DNA of 64,000 bases from Streptomyces cupreus (GCF_014257025.1 NZ_JACMSF010000020.1:62001-126000); one strand, 5' to 3'; positions 9,053 through 17,943 are shown, counted from the stretch's first letter. Notes: generated from the letters alone by a model not told the origin. Numbers and translations: made by a program.

Positions 9053-10804
9053 GTGACCAGTACAGCGTCGTCCATGGACTCCACGGACACCCGGCAGGGC
9101 CAGGCGCCGCACGACCAGCGGCCCTCGTGGCAGCAGCGGCTGCGCCGTTTCGGATACACGGCGGGGCCCAGAACCGATGTCCGCGACCGCCTGGTGCCGC
9201 CGTACGCGCAGCCCAGCCCGCGTCTGTGGGCGGTGCTCGGACTGCCGCCGACCCTCGCCGACCGGCTGGCGCGCTGGTCGGGCTGGGGCGGGCCGCTGCT
9301 GGTCACCCTGCTCGCGGGCGTGCTGCGGTTCTGGAACCTGGGCAGCCCGAAGGCGGTGATATTCGACGAGACGTACTACGCCAAGGACGCCTGGGCGCTC
9401 GTTCACCGCGGGTTCGAGGTGAACTGGGACAAGAACGCCAACGATCTGGTCCTGTCCTTGGGCGACAAGGTCCAGATCCCGTCGGACGCGGCGTATGTCG
9501 TGCATCCGCCGGTCGGCAAGTACGTCATCGGGCTCGGCGAGCTGGTGTTCGGGTTCGACCCGTTCGGCTGGCGGTTCATGACCGCACTGCTCGGCACGCT
9601 CTCCGTGCTGATGCTGTGCCGCATCGGCCGCCGGATCTTCCGCTCGACCTTCCTCGGCTGTCTCGCGGGCGCGCTGATGGCGGTGGACGGACTGCACTTC
9701 GTGATGAGCCGCACCGCGCTGCTCGACGGCGTGCTGATGTTCTTCGTGCTGGCCGCGTTCGGCTGTCTCGTCATCGACCGCGACAAGGCGCGCGAGAGGC
9801 TGGCGGCCGCGCTGCCGGCGGACGCCGACGGCCGGGTCCGTCCGGACGCGCACACCGCGGAGACCCTGAGCCTGGGCCTGCGTCCCTGGCGCTGGGCGGC
9901 GGGCCTGATGCTGGGCCTTGCCATCGGCACCAAGTGGAACGGCCTGTACATCCTGGCCGCGTTCGGCCTGCTCACGGTCCTGTGGGACATCGGCTCCCGC
10001 AAGGTGGCGGGCGCCCGCCGTCCGTACGCGGCGGTGTTCAAGCACGACCTTGGCTTCGCGTTCCTGGCCACCGTGCCGGTCGCGATCCTCACGTACATCG
10101 TGTCCTGGACCGGCTGGATCCTCTCCCCCACGGACGGCTCCGGCGGCTACTACCGCAACTGGGCGGCCACCGACGGCAAGAACAGCGACTGGTCGTGGCT
10201 GTTCCCCGACTGGTGGCGCAGCCTGTGGCACTACGAGTCCCAGGTGTACGAGTTCCATGTGGGCCTGTCCTCGCCGCACACCTACCAGTCCAACCCCTGG
10301 AGCTGGATCGTCACCGGCCGCCCGGTCTCGTACTTCTACGAGTCCCCGGCGCCCGGCAAGGACGGCTGCCCGGTCGACGCGGGCGAGAAGTGCGCGCGCG
10401 AGGTGCTGGCGATCGGCACCCCGCTGCTGTGGTGGGTGGCCGCCTTCGCGGTGCTGTACGTCCTGTGGCGCTGGTTCTTCCGCCGCGACTGGCGCGCGGG
10501 CGCCATCGCCTGCGGTATCGCGGCCGGCTACCTGCCCTGGTTCATTTACCAGGAGCGCACGATCTTCTTCTTCTACGCCGTCGTCTTCCTGCCCTTCCTG
10601 TGCCTGGCCGTGGCGATGCTGCTCGGCGCGATCGTCGGACCGCCGAAGTCGAGCGAGACCCGCCGGGTGGCGGGCGCGACGGGCGCGGGCGTGCTGGTGC
10701 TGCTGATCGCCTGGAACTTCATCTACTTCTGGCCCCTGTTCACCGGCACCGCGATCCCGATCGACAGCTGGCGGTCGCGGATGTGGCTGGATACCTGGGT
10801 CTAG
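9053..10804 (+). CDS. pmt: Dolichyl/polyprenyl-phosphate-mannose protein O-mannosyltransferase
   Basis: A GT39-family integral membrane enzyme of 583 residues that transfers mannose from polyprenyl-phosphate-mannose to Ser/Thr of exported proteins. The catalytic acidic pair D105-E106 lies in VIFDETYYAKDAW, in the first extracytoplasmic loop after the first membrane segment (about 81-92). About ten further hydrophobic segments follow, and PWFIYQERTIFFFY near the C-terminus is typical of the family. There is no MIR domain, as usual for bacterial Pmt. GTG 9053 appears leaderless; ATG 9074 is an alternative. In S. coelicolor this glycosylation supports phage phiC31 receptor function and envelope integrity (family knowledge). 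It lies just ahead of two PBP genes. Confidence 0.93.
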   Translation: MTSTASSMDSTDTRQGQAPHDQRPSWQQRLRRFGYTAGPRTDVRDRLVPPYAQPSPRLWAVLGLPPTLADRLARWSGWGGPLLVTLLAGVLRFWNLGSPKAVIFDETYYAKDAWALVHRGFEVNWDKNANDLVLSLGDKVQIPSDAAYVVHPPVGKYVIGLGELVFGFDPFGWRFMTALLGTLSVLMLCRIGRRIFRSTFLGCLAGALMAVDGLHFVMSRTALLDGVLMFFVLAAFGCLVIDRDKARERLAAALPADADGRVRPDAHTAETLSLGLRPWRWAAGLMLGLAIGTKWNGLYILAAFGLLTVLWDIGSRKVAGARRPYAAVFKHDLGFAFLATVPVAILTYIVSWTGWILSPTDGSGGYYRNWAATDGKNSDWSWLFPDWWRSLWHYESQVYEFHVGLSSPHTYQSNPWSWIVTGRPVSYFYESPAPGKDGCPVDAGEKCAREVLAIGTPLLWWVAAFAVLYVLWRWFFRRDWRAGAIACGIAAGYLPWFIYQERTIFFFYAVVFLPFLCLAVAMLLGAIVGPPKSSETRRVAGATGAGVLVLLIAWNFIYFWPLFTGTAIPIDSWRSRMWLDTWV

Positions 10805-10890
10805 CAACAATCGGGGAACACCGGCCCCGACTGTCACACCCTCCCCTTACAGTGCGAATGACCAACGGGGAAACGGGGAGGGACAGCCCA

Positions 10891-12510
10891 ATGGGCAAGG
10901 GGGTGAAGGTCGCCGTCATCGGCGGAGTGTTCGCCGTGATGGTGGGCGGTGCCGGCTACGGCGCCTACAACGTCGTATCGGCGCTGAACGGCGACGGAGG
11001 CGGGCCCGCGGCCGTGGAGACCGGGCCGCCGAGCGGGGACGAGGTCGAGGAGACGTCGGGGAAGTTCTTCGCGGCCTGGGAGAAGGGGCAGGCGGCCGAG
11101 GCGGCGTCGTACACGGACTTCGCGCAGGCGGCCGAGCCGCTGCTGACCGCGTACGGGCAGGACGCGCACATCACCGACGTGAAGATCACGCCGGAGGCGG
11201 CGAACGGCGGTGTCGTGCCCTTCTCGGTGCAGGCGACCGTGTCGTACGACGGGAAGTCGAAACCGCTCGCCTACGACAGCGAGCTCAAGGTCGTGCGGGG
11301 GAAGACCTCCGGGAAGGCGCTGGTCGACTGGGATCCGGCGGTGATCCATCCGGAGCTGAAGAAGGACGACACCCTCGTCACCGGCGAGGCGAAGAGCCCG
11401 CCCATCGAGGCAGTGGACCGCAACGACCAGGTGCTGACGAAGGCGAAGTACCCCTCCCTCGGCCCGATCCTGGACACCCTGCGCGAGCGCTACGGCGACA
11501 AGGCCGGCGGCACGCCCGGCATCGAACTGGTGATCAGGCACGCGGCCGAGGGCGTCGCCGACACCCCGCTGCTCACCCTCTCCGAGGGCAAGGCGGGCAA
11601 GCTGCGCACCACGCTGAGCGCGAGCGTGCAGGCGGCGGCCGAGCAGGCGGTGAAGAGCTACGACGAGTCGTCGGTGGTGGCCGTCAAGCCGAGCACGGGC
11701 GAGGTGCTGGCGGTGGCGAACCACCGTGAGGACGCGTTCAACGCAGCCTTCCAGGGTCAGGTCGCGCCCGGTTCCACGATGAAGATCATCACGGCCGCGA
11801 TGCTGATAGACAACGGCGTGACCTCGATGAACGGCCCCGCGCCCTGCCCGGACACCGCCACCTGGCGGAGCCAGACCTTCAAGAACCTCCCGGGGCTTCA
11901 GGCCAACATGAGCGCGACGCTCGCCGACACGTTCATGCGCTCCTGCAACACCGGCTTCATCAAGCTCGTGGACGAGGAGCCGCTGACCGACGCCTCACTG
12001 ACGGCCGAGGCGCAGGAGCGGTTCGGGCTCGGCAAGGACAACTGGAAGACCGGCATCTCCTCCTTCGACGGCAGCGTGCCCCCCTCCGCCGGCCCGGACC
12101 GCGCGGCCAACGCCATCGGCCAGGGCCAGGTCCAGATGAGCCCGCTGAACATGGCGTCCGTCACAGCCACCGCGATCACGGGAACCTTCCGGCAGCCGTA
12201 TCTCGTCCCACCCGATCTGGACGGCCGTCAACTGGCCACCGCCAAGGGTCTGGAGGCGAACACCTCGTACCAGCTCAAGCAGATGATGCGGCTCACCGCG
12301 ACGCAGGGCACGGCCGCGGGGGTGATGTCCGGCCTCGACGGCGACATCGGCGCGAAGACCGGCTCCGCCGAGGTGGACGGACAGACCGCCAACAGCTGGT
12401 TCACCGGTTTCCGCGACGACGTCGCCACGGCGGCGATGAGCGTCTCCGGCGGACGCGGCGGCGAGGCGGCGGGCCCGATCGTGAAGGCGGTACTGGCAGC
12501 GGGTGGCTGA
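10891..12510 (+). CDS. Class B penicillin-binding protein with NTF2-like domain, copy 1
   Basis: A D,D-transpeptidase that cross-links peptidoglycan; 539 residues. A membrane anchor lies at about 7-27. An NTF2-like MecA_N-type domain (about 52-165) precedes the transpeptidase domain, in which S295-TMK298 is the SxxK nucleophile motif, S351-C-N353 the SxN and K489-TG the KTG box. ATG 10891 is used because GGGAGGGA lies at correct spacing; ATG 10858 upstream lacks one. A TACAGT hexamer at 10848-10853 could serve as -10. It is followed after 85 bp by a clear paralogue. It lacks PASTA domains, so it is not a PBP2x/PknB-like protein. Confidence 0.92.
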   Translation: MGKGVKVAVIGGVFAVMVGGAGYGAYNVVSALNGDGGGPAAVETGPPSGDEVEETSGKFFAAWEKGQAAEAASYTDFAQAAEPLLTAYGQDAHITDVKITPEAANGGVVPFSVQATVSYDGKSKPLAYDSELKVVRGKTSGKALVDWDPAVIHPELKKDDTLVTGEAKSPPIEAVDRNDQVLTKAKYPSLGPILDTLRERYGDKAGGTPGIELVIRHAAEGVADTPLLTLSEGKAGKLRTTLSASVQAAAEQAVKSYDESSVVAVKPSTGEVLAVANHREDAFNAAFQGQVAPGSTMKIITAAMLIDNGVTSMNGPAPCPDTATWRSQTFKNLPGLQANMSATLADTFMRSCNTGFIKLVDEEPLTDASLTAEAQERFGLGKDNWKTGISSFDGSVPPSAGPDRAANAIGQGQVQMSPLNMASVTATAITGTFRQPYLVPPDLDGRQLATAKGLEANTSYQLKQMMRLTATQGTAAGVMSGLDGDIGAKTGSAEVDGQTANSWFTGFRDDVATAAMSVSGGRGGEAAGPIVKAVLAAGG

Positions 12511-12595
12511 TGTCACGTGCTGAGGACGGGACTCTAGGGTGGTGCCGTCGTTGGGCTGACGGGAACCCTGGGATCTCGCGGAGGATCGGAAGACA

Positions 12596-14257
12596 GTGGG
12601 CAAGAGAAGGCGCGTCGCCGAGCGACGGAAGACGAGTCCCGGCGTGCTGGTCGGCGGGGCGCTCGCCGTGGTCGTCGTCGGCGCCGGGGTCGGCTACGCG
12701 CTGGTCGGCGGCGGGACTGCGGCCGAGGACCGTACGCGGACCGCGTCCGCCGACGAGAAGAGGGTCAAGACGGGCCCGCTGTCCGCCAAGGAGGTCGCCA
12801 CCGCCTCCCGCGCCTTCCTCACCGCCTGGCAGCAGGGCAAGGTCACCGAGGCCGCCGCGGCCACGGACGACGCTACGGCGGCCGAGAAGCTGCTCACCGG
12901 CTACACCGAGGACGCCCGAATCCAGGGCGTCACGCTCACCGCCGGGACCCCCACCGGCGCCGAGGTCCCCTTCTCCGTCAAGGGCACGGTGACGTACGAC
13001 AAGCTCAGCAAGCCGCTGGCCTACGACAGCGCCCTGACCGTCGTACGGCGGAAGGCGGACGGCGAACCGGTCGTGGCGTGGCAGCCGTCCGTCGTGCATC
13101 CCGACCTCAAGGACGGCGACACCCTGGTCACCGGCGAGTCCGGGACCCCGCCGATCAAGGCGCTCGACCGGGACGGCGGCAAGCTGACGACCGCGAAGTA
13201 CCCCTCGCTGGGCACGGTCCTGGACTCGCTGCGCGAGAAGTACGGCAAGACCGCCGGCGGCGAGGCGGGCATCGAGCTGCGGGTGGTCCGCGGCAAGAAG
13301 TCCAAGTCGGCGGACAAGACGGTGCTGGAGCTCAGCAAGGGCACGCCGGGCACCGTGAAGACGACGCTGAACCCCACCCTCCAGGCCGCCGCCGAGGAGC
13401 AGGTCGCGAAGAAGGCGCGCTCCTCGGTGGTCGTGCTGCGCCCCTCGACCGGCGAGATCCTGGCCGCCGCGAACGCCTCCAAGGGCTTCAACACCGCCTT
13501 CCAGGGCTCCCTCGCGCCCGGCTCCACCATGAAGGTCATCACCTCCTCGCTGCTCATCGAGAAGGATCTGGCCTCGGCGGACAAGGCGCATCCGTGCCCG
13601 AAGTACTTCACGTACGGCGGCTGGAAGTTCCAGAACGACGACAAGTTCGAGATCAAGGGCGGCACCTTCAAGGCGAGCTTCGCGCGCTCCTGCAACACCG
13701 CCTTCATCAGCCAGGCGCCCGAGCTGGACGACGACAGTCTGACCAAGCAGGCCCAGCAGGTGTTCGGTCTCGGCCTGAACAACTGGTCCGTGGGCGTCTC
13801 GACCTTCGACGGCGCCGTCCCGGTGCAGTCGCAGGCGCAGATGGCGGCCGAGCTGATCGGCCAGGGCGGGGTGCGGATGAACCCGCTGAACATGGCGTCG
13901 GTGTCCGCGACGGTCAAGTCGGGCGTCTTCCACCAGCCCTATCTGGTCTCTCCCGACGTGGACGGCCGCAAGCTCGCGACGGCCTCGCGCACGATGTCCG
14001 CCGGCACGCTGTCCCAACTGCGCGAGCTGATGGCCTATACGGCGGCCTACGGCACGGCGGCCGAGGCGATGTCCGGGGTCGGCGGTGACGTCGGCGCGAA
14101 GACCGGCTCGGCGGAGGTCGACGGCCAGAAGAAGCCGAACGGCTGGTTCACCGCGTACCGGGGCGATCTCGCGGCCGCGGGCGTCGTCCAGTCGGGCGGC
14201 CATGGCGGCGAGACGGCGGGGCCGATCGTGGCGGCGCTGCTGAAGCTGGGCGGCTGA
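12596..14257 (+). CDS. Class B penicillin-binding protein with NTF2-like domain, copy 2
   Basis: A paralogue of the preceding gene, 553 residues with the same architecture: basic N-terminus, anchor (about 15-37), NTF2-like domain (about 63-175) and transpeptidase domain. The catalytic motifs are S310-TMK313, S365-C-N367 and K502-TG. Shared stretches such as QPYLV-PD-DGR and GAKTGSAEVDG show recent common origin, but the N-terminal 50 residues and NTF2 domain have diverged most. GTG 12596 has GGAGG 11 nt upstream. The pair may be co-transcribed; the 85-bp spacer also holds a TAGGGT hexamer. Different localisation or timing is plausible but not visible here. Confidence 0.92.
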   Translation: MGKRRRVAERRKTSPGVLVGGALAVVVVGAGVGYALVGGGTAAEDRTRTASADEKRVKTGPLSAKEVATASRAFLTAWQQGKVTEAAAATDDATAAEKLLTGYTEDARIQGVTLTAGTPTGAEVPFSVKGTVTYDKLSKPLAYDSALTVVRRKADGEPVVAWQPSVVHPDLKDGDTLVTGESGTPPIKALDRDGGKLTTAKYPSLGTVLDSLREKYGKTAGGEAGIELRVVRGKKSKSADKTVLELSKGTPGTVKTTLNPTLQAAAEEQVAKKARSSVVVLRPSTGEILAAANASKGFNTAFQGSLAPGSTMKVITSSLLIEKDLASADKAHPCPKYFTYGGWKFQNDDKFEIKGGTFKASFARSCNTAFISQAPELDDDSLTKQAQQVFGLGLNNWSVGVSTFDGAVPVQSQAQMAAELIGQGGVRMNPLNMASVSATVKSGVFHQPYLVSPDVDGRKLATASRTMSAGTLSQLRELMAYTAAYGTAAEAMSGVGGDVGAKTGSAEVDGQKKPNGWFTAYRGDLAAAGVVQSGGHGGETAGPIVAALLKLGG

Positions 14258-14275
14258 GACAGCGGGCTTGGGGGC

Positions 14276-14635
14276 TCAGCGGCGTACGGGCTCGGCGGCC
14301 GCCATGTAGGTGCGGCGCAGGAAGCGCAGCAGCGCCTTGGTCTCGAACTGCACGACCGAGACGCCCTGCGCGGAGTGGAACTCCACGACCGCCTGCACCC
14401 GGCCGCACGGCCATACGCGGACCTCACCGCTGCCGGCCGGGGCGCGCAGACCCTGTTCCAGCAGGGCTCGGTCGCAGGTCCATTCGTGCGCGCCGGGCAG
14501 TCCGAACCGCACCGCGCGGGGGTCGCGGTCGGGGTCGTAGCGCAGGATCACAGGGACGGCGTCACGGTCCTCCTGCACGCGGACGTCGGTGTCCGTGACG
14601 ATGTGGGCTCGTGCGTACTGCTCGACTACGGACAT
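14276..14635 (-). CDS. ssgE: SsgA-like sporulation/cell-division protein (likely SsgE)
   Basis: A 119-residue SsgA-like protein (SALP), a family confined to sporulating actinomycetes that steers septum and peptidoglycan machinery. Diagnostic parts are the start SVVEQYARAHIVTD, the core VPVILRYDPDRDPRAVRFG and the tail VQFETKALLRFLRRTY. ATG 14635 is chosen because AAGGGG lies 9 nt upstream; a reading extended to 14770 adds unrelated residues. It is convergent with the PBP pair (18 bp between stops) and divergent from nikMN. The assignment to SsgE comes from remembered S. coelicolor gene order next to these PBPs, so the family is firm and the exact paralogue is an inference. Confidence 0.85.
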   Translation of the reverse strand: MSVVEQYARAHIVTDTDVRVQEDRDAVPVILRYDPDRDPRAVRFGLPGAHEWTCDRALLEQGLRAPAGSGEVRVWPCGRVQAVVEFHSAQGVSVVQFETKALLRFLRRTYMAAAEPVRR

Positions 14636-14764
14636 CGGACGGCCCCTTACGCTCAGCGACCTGTGCGAAATCTGTAAATCCGCTTCCCCTCCAATGTCCC
14701 ATATTTTCCGTGGAGCGCCCCTGGGACCGGAGAGCCTGCGCCAGTTGTTTCCTGTCACACGCTC

Positions 14765-14781
14765 TTGCAAGTTATTCGCAA
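14765..14781 (+). promoter_or_regulatory. Nur (nickel regulator) box upstream of nikMN
   Basis: TTGCAA-GTTAT-TCGCAA matches 11 of 12 specified positions of the Nur consensus tTGCaa-N5-ttGCAA known from S. coelicolor. It sits just upstream of the TATCAT -10 hexamer, where a repressor would block the -35 region. Confidence 0.7.
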
Positions 14782-14789
14782 CAAGCCAC

Positions 14790-14795
14790 TATCAT
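14790..14795 (+). promoter_or_regulatory. -10 hexamer of leaderless nikMN
   Basis: TATCAT, 6 nt before GTG 14802, with no Shine-Dalgarno sequence. Confidence 0.6.
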
Positions 14796-14801
14796 CGAAC
14801 G

Positions 14802-15860
14802 GTGCATGTGCCTGACGGATTCATAGACGCCCCGACCTCGGTCGTGACCGGAGCGGTGGCCGCGGCCGCGGTCGCCGTGAGCCTGCGCGGCGCGCGCCGG
14901 GAACTCGACGAACGGACCGCGCCGCTGGCCGGTCTGGTGGCCGCGTTCATCTTCGCGGTGCAGATGCTGAACTTCCCCGTCGCGGCGGGAACCAGCGGCC
15001 ATCTGCTGGGCGGTGCGCTCGCCGCGATCCTCGTCGGCCCCTTCACGGGTGTGCTGTGCGTGTCCGTGGTCCTGCTGATGCAGGGCATCCTCTTCGCGGA
15101 CGGCGGTCTGACCGCGCTCGGCGTGAACATCACCAACATGGCGGTGGTCACGACGATCGTCGCGTACGGCTTCTTCCGCGCCCTGGTGAAGCTCCTGCCG
15201 CGCACCGGCCGCTCGGTGACCATCGCGTCCTTCGTCGCCGCGCTGGTCTCGGTCCCGGCGGCGGCGCTCTCCTTCACGCTGATGTACGCCGTCGGCGGCA
15301 CCACCGATGTCTCGATCGGCAAGGTCGCCGGCGCCATGGTCGGGGTGCACATCCTGATCGGCATCGGCGAGGCGGCGATCACGGCGCTGACGGTGGGCGC
15401 GGTGATCGCGGTGCGCCCGGATCTCGTGTACGGCGCGCGCGACCTGCGTCAGCGCCTGAAGCTGCGTGTGAACGGCGCTCTGGTCGACGCTCCCGCGCCC
15501 GAGGGGGCGCGCACGACGCCCGTCGCGGCGCGCGCCTCCCGCCGCGCGCTGTGGATCACGGGCCTGGTCACCTCGCTCGTCCTCGCCGGCTTCGTCAGCT
15601 TCTACGCCTCCGCCGACCCGGACGGCCTGGAGAAGGTCGCCGCCGACAACGGCATCGACAAGAAGGCCGAGGAACACTCCTCCGCCGATTCGCCGCTGGC
15701 GGACTACGGCGTGAAGGACGTGGATGACGCCCGCCTGTCCGGGGGGCTGGCGGGCGTCATCGGCGTGGGCGTCACGGTGGTCGCGGGCAGCACGGTGTTC
15801 TGGGCGGTGCGCAGACGGCGTACGGCCGATGACGTCTCTCCCGTGAGCACGAGCGTCTGA
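14802..15860 (+). CDS. nikM: ECF nickel/cobalt transporter, fused substrate subunits NikM-NikN
   Basis: The membrane S-component of a group-II ECF importer, 352 residues. It begins MHVPDGFID, in which the N-terminal Met-His forms part of the metal site in CbiM/NikM structures, so GTG 14802 must be the true start. Six or so membrane segments make up the NikM part (1-225). After a linker, a NikN/CbiN-like module follows (about 245-340), with two membrane segments flanking SFYASADPDGLEKVAADNGI. The stop is 1 bp before nikQ. The Nur box in its promoter indicates nickel as substrate; on protein sequence alone cobalt would be equally possible. No cobalamin riboswitch is seen in the 166-bp leader. 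Confidence 0.9.
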   Translation: MHVPDGFIDAPTSVVTGAVAAAAVAVSLRGARRELDERTAPLAGLVAAFIFAVQMLNFPVAAGTSGHLLGGALAAILVGPFTGVLCVSVVLLMQGILFADGGLTALGVNITNMAVVTTIVAYGFFRALVKLLPRTGRSVTIASFVAALVSVPAAALSFTLMYAVGGTTDVSIGKVAGAMVGVHILIGIGEAAITALTVGAVIAVRPDLVYGARDLRQRLKLRVNGALVDAPAPEGARTTPVAARASRRALWITGLVTSLVLAGFVSFYASADPDGLEKVAADNGIDKKAEEHSSADSPLADYGVKDVDDARLSGGLAGVIGVGVTVVAGSTVFWAVRRRRTADDVSPVSTSV

Positions 15861-15861
15861 C

Positions 15862-16623
15862 ATGGGCGCCGGACACGCGCACAAGCTCTACCGGCACGGG
15901 CACTCCCCCGTGCACGGCCTGCCTCCGCACACCAAGCTCGCCGCGACGTTCGCGTTCGTGGTGGTCGTGGTGTCGACCCCGCGGGAGGCGATGTGGGCCT
16001 TCGGTCTGTACGCCGTCCTGCTCGCCGGCGTGGCGTACCTCGCGCGCGTGCCCGCCGGCTTTCTGCTCAAACGGCTGCTGATCGAGGTGCCGTTCGTCGC
16101 GTTCGCGGTGCTGATGCCGTTCGTCGCGGAGGGCGAACGCGTCGAGGTGCTCGGCATGTCGCTGAGCGTCAGCGGCCTGTGGGGCGCGTGGAACGTCCTG
16201 GCGAAGGGCACGCTCGGCGTCGCCGCGTCGGTGCTCCTGGCGTCCACGACCGAGCTGCGCGAACTGCTGCTCGGCCTCCAGCGGCTCAACCTCCCGCCCC
16301 TGCTGGTCCAGATCGCGTCCTTCATGATCCGCTACGGCGATGTCATCACCGACGAGATGCGGCGCATGCGGATCGCACGCGAGTCGCGCGGGTTCGAGGC
16401 ACGGGGCGTGCGGCACTGGGGGGTGCTCGCGAAGTCGGCAGGCGCCCTGTTCATCCGCTCCTACGAACGCGGCGAGCGCGTGCACCTGGCCATGGTCAGC
16501 CGCGGGTACGCCGGTTCGATGCCGGTCATCGACGAGGTGACCGCCTCCCGGGCGCAGTGGACGTACGCGCTCGCCCTCCCCCTCGCCGCCCTCGTCGTAT
16601 GTCTGCTGGGATGGACGCTGTGA
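15862..16623 (+). CDS. nikQ: ECF transporter T-component (NikQ/CbiQ)
   Basis: The energy-coupling membrane subunit linking the S-component to the ATPase; 253 residues with four to five hydrophobic segments. The cytoplasmic coupling helices carry the family Ala-Arg-Gly signatures RIARESRGFEARG and AMVSRGYAGSMP. A His-rich N-terminus (GAGHAHKLYRHGHSPVHG) might bind metal. ATG 15862 follows the nikMN stop by 1 bp, and its own stop overlaps the nikO start as GTGA, so all three are translationally coupled. Confidence 0.9.
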   Translation: MGAGHAHKLYRHGHSPVHGLPPHTKLAATFAFVVVVVSTPREAMWAFGLYAVLLAGVAYLARVPAGFLLKRLLIEVPFVAFAVLMPFVAEGERVEVLGMSLSVSGLWGAWNVLAKGTLGVAASVLLASTTELRELLLGLQRLNLPPLLVQIASFMIRYGDVITDEMRRMRIARESRGFEARGVRHWGVLAKSAGALFIRSYERGERVHLAMVSRGYAGSMPVIDEVTASRAQWTYALALPLAALVVCLLGWTL

Positions 16624-17378
16624 CTGCTTCTCTGGAGGTCTCCGGCCTCGCCTTCGCCTACCCCGACGGCCATCAGGCCCTGTTCGGCGTCGACTTGTCC
16701 ATCGGGCGCGGCGAACGGGTCGCGCTGCTCGGCCCGAACGGCGCCGGCAAGACCACGCTCGTGCTGCACCTCAACGGCATCCTGACCGGCGGCACCGGCA
16801 CGGTGAGGGTCGCGGGGCTGCCGGTGGGGCGCGAGCACATGGCCGAGATCCGGCGCAAGGTCGGCATCGTCTTCCAGGACCCCGACGACCAGCTCTTCAT
16901 GCCGACGGTCCGGGAGGACGTGGCCTTCGGGCCCGCGGCGGCCGGGCTGAAGGGCGCCGAACTGGAGGAGCGCGTGGACCGGGCGCTCGACCGGGTCGGC
17001 ATGGCCGAGTTCAAGGAACGGCCTCCGCACCATCTGTCGTTCGGGCAGCGCCGGCGGGTGGCCGTGGCGACGGTGCTGGCGATGGAACCGGAGATCCTGG
17101 TCCTGGACGAGCCGTCCTCCAACCTCGACCCCGCCTCCCGTCGCGAACTGGCCGACATCCTGCGCTCGTTGGACGTGACCGTGCTGATGGTCACCCACGA
17201 CCTGCCCTACGCCCTGGAGCTGTGCCCGCGCTCGCTGATCCTCAGCGAGGGCGTGATCGCCGCCGACGGAAAGACGGGTGAGCTGCTCGCGGACGAGGAC
17301 CTGATGCGGGCGCACCGGCTGGAGCTGCCCTTCGGCTTCGACCCGCGTTCCGTCCCGGCCGCTCCCTGCCGTCCGTGA
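16620..17378 (+). CDS. nikO: ECF transporter ATPase (NikO/CbiO)
   Basis: The ATP-hydrolysing subunit, 252 residues from GTG 16620. An in-frame ATG at 16611 would add three residues. GTG is favoured by the GTGA overlap with nikQ and a purine-rich GGGATGG site. Walker A is GPNGAGKTT, the Q-loop FQDPDDQLFMPTV and Walker B ILVLDEPSSNLDP. The signature reads LSFGQ where LSGGQ is the norm, a change often seen in CbiO proteins. The H-loop His lies in MVTHDLPYA. With one ATPase gene, the complex should be a homodimeric NikO2. Confidence 0.9.
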   Translation: MTASLEVSGLAFAYPDGHQALFGVDLSIGRGERVALLGPNGAGKTTLVLHLNGILTGGTGTVRVAGLPVGREHMAEIRRKVGIVFQDPDDQLFMPTVREDVAFGPAAAGLKGAELEERVDRALDRVGMAEFKERPPHHLSFGQRRRVAVATVLAMEPEILVLDEPSSNLDPASRRELADILRSLDVTVLMVTHDLPYALELCPRSLILSEGVIAADGKTGELLADEDLMRAHRLELPFGFDPRSVPAAPCRP

Positions 17379-17382
17379 CAAT
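17377..17382 (+). promoter_or_regulatory. -10 hexamer of leaderless ohrR
   Basis: GACAAT, 6 nt before GTG 17389. It overlaps the last two bases of nikO. Confidence 0.45.
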
Positions 17383-17388
17383 GGGCGC

Positions 17389-17859
17389 GTGAGTAACGAC
17401 GAGAACAGTGGCGCCGCCGGGTCCCTGCTGCTCGACGAGCAGCTGTGCTTCGCGCTGTACGCCGCCCAGCGCGCGGTGACGGCCGCGTACCGGCCGCTGC
17501 TCGACGAACTCGGTCTCACCTATCCGCAGTATCTGGTCCTGCTGGTGCTGTGGGAGCGGGGCGAGACGACGGTGAAGGAGCTGGCGGGGGCGCTCCGGCT
17601 GGACTACGGCACGGTGTCGCCGTTGCTCAAGCGGCTGGAGAGCGCGGGGCTCGTACGCCGGGAGCGTGCGACGGGCGACGAGCGCTCGGTGCTCGTGGCG
17701 TGCACGGCGCGCGCGGAGGAACTGCGGGAGCGCGCGGCGCGCGTACCGGGCGCCCTGCTCGCGGCGACGGAGCTCGGTGGGCCGGAGGTCGCGCGGTTGC
17801 GCGAGGAGCTGTGGAGGCTCACGGAGAAGGCGCAGGCGGCAGCGGACCGCGCGCGCTGA
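17389..17859 (+). CDS. ohrR: MarR-family organic hydroperoxide sensor, OhrR type
   Basis: A winged-helix repressor of 156 residues. The segment LLDEQLCFALYAAQRA places the reactive sensor Cys at residue 20, as in one-Cys OhrR proteins. The tyrosines that contact the Cys are also there (Y23 and the YPQYLVLL segment). The recognition region is VKELAGALRLDYGTVSPLLKRLE, with wing RRERATGDERSV. It is followed after 157 bp by the ohr peroxidase gene in the same direction, with a triple repeat between. Oxidation of C20 by organic peroxides should release DNA and induce ohr. Confidence 0.88.
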   Translation: MSNDENSGAAGSLLLDEQLCFALYAAQRAVTAAYRPLLDELGLTYPQYLVLLVLWERGETTVKELAGALRLDYGTVSPLLKRLESAGLVRRERATGDERSVLVACTARAEELRERAARVPGALLAATELGGPEVARLREELWRLTEKAQAAADRAR

Positions 17860-17943
17860 ACTCCGCACACCGGGGCGCACCCACCTGATCCGGCGTTACC
17901 CCCGGTTGCCGCCCCCTGCCCGCACCCTCCTCCCTACCGGCCA

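Noticed and set aside
14636..14801. Cobalamin riboswitch before the CbiM-type gene
   Set aside because: Only 166 bp lie between divergent starts, no B12-box was seen, and the transcript appears leaderless.
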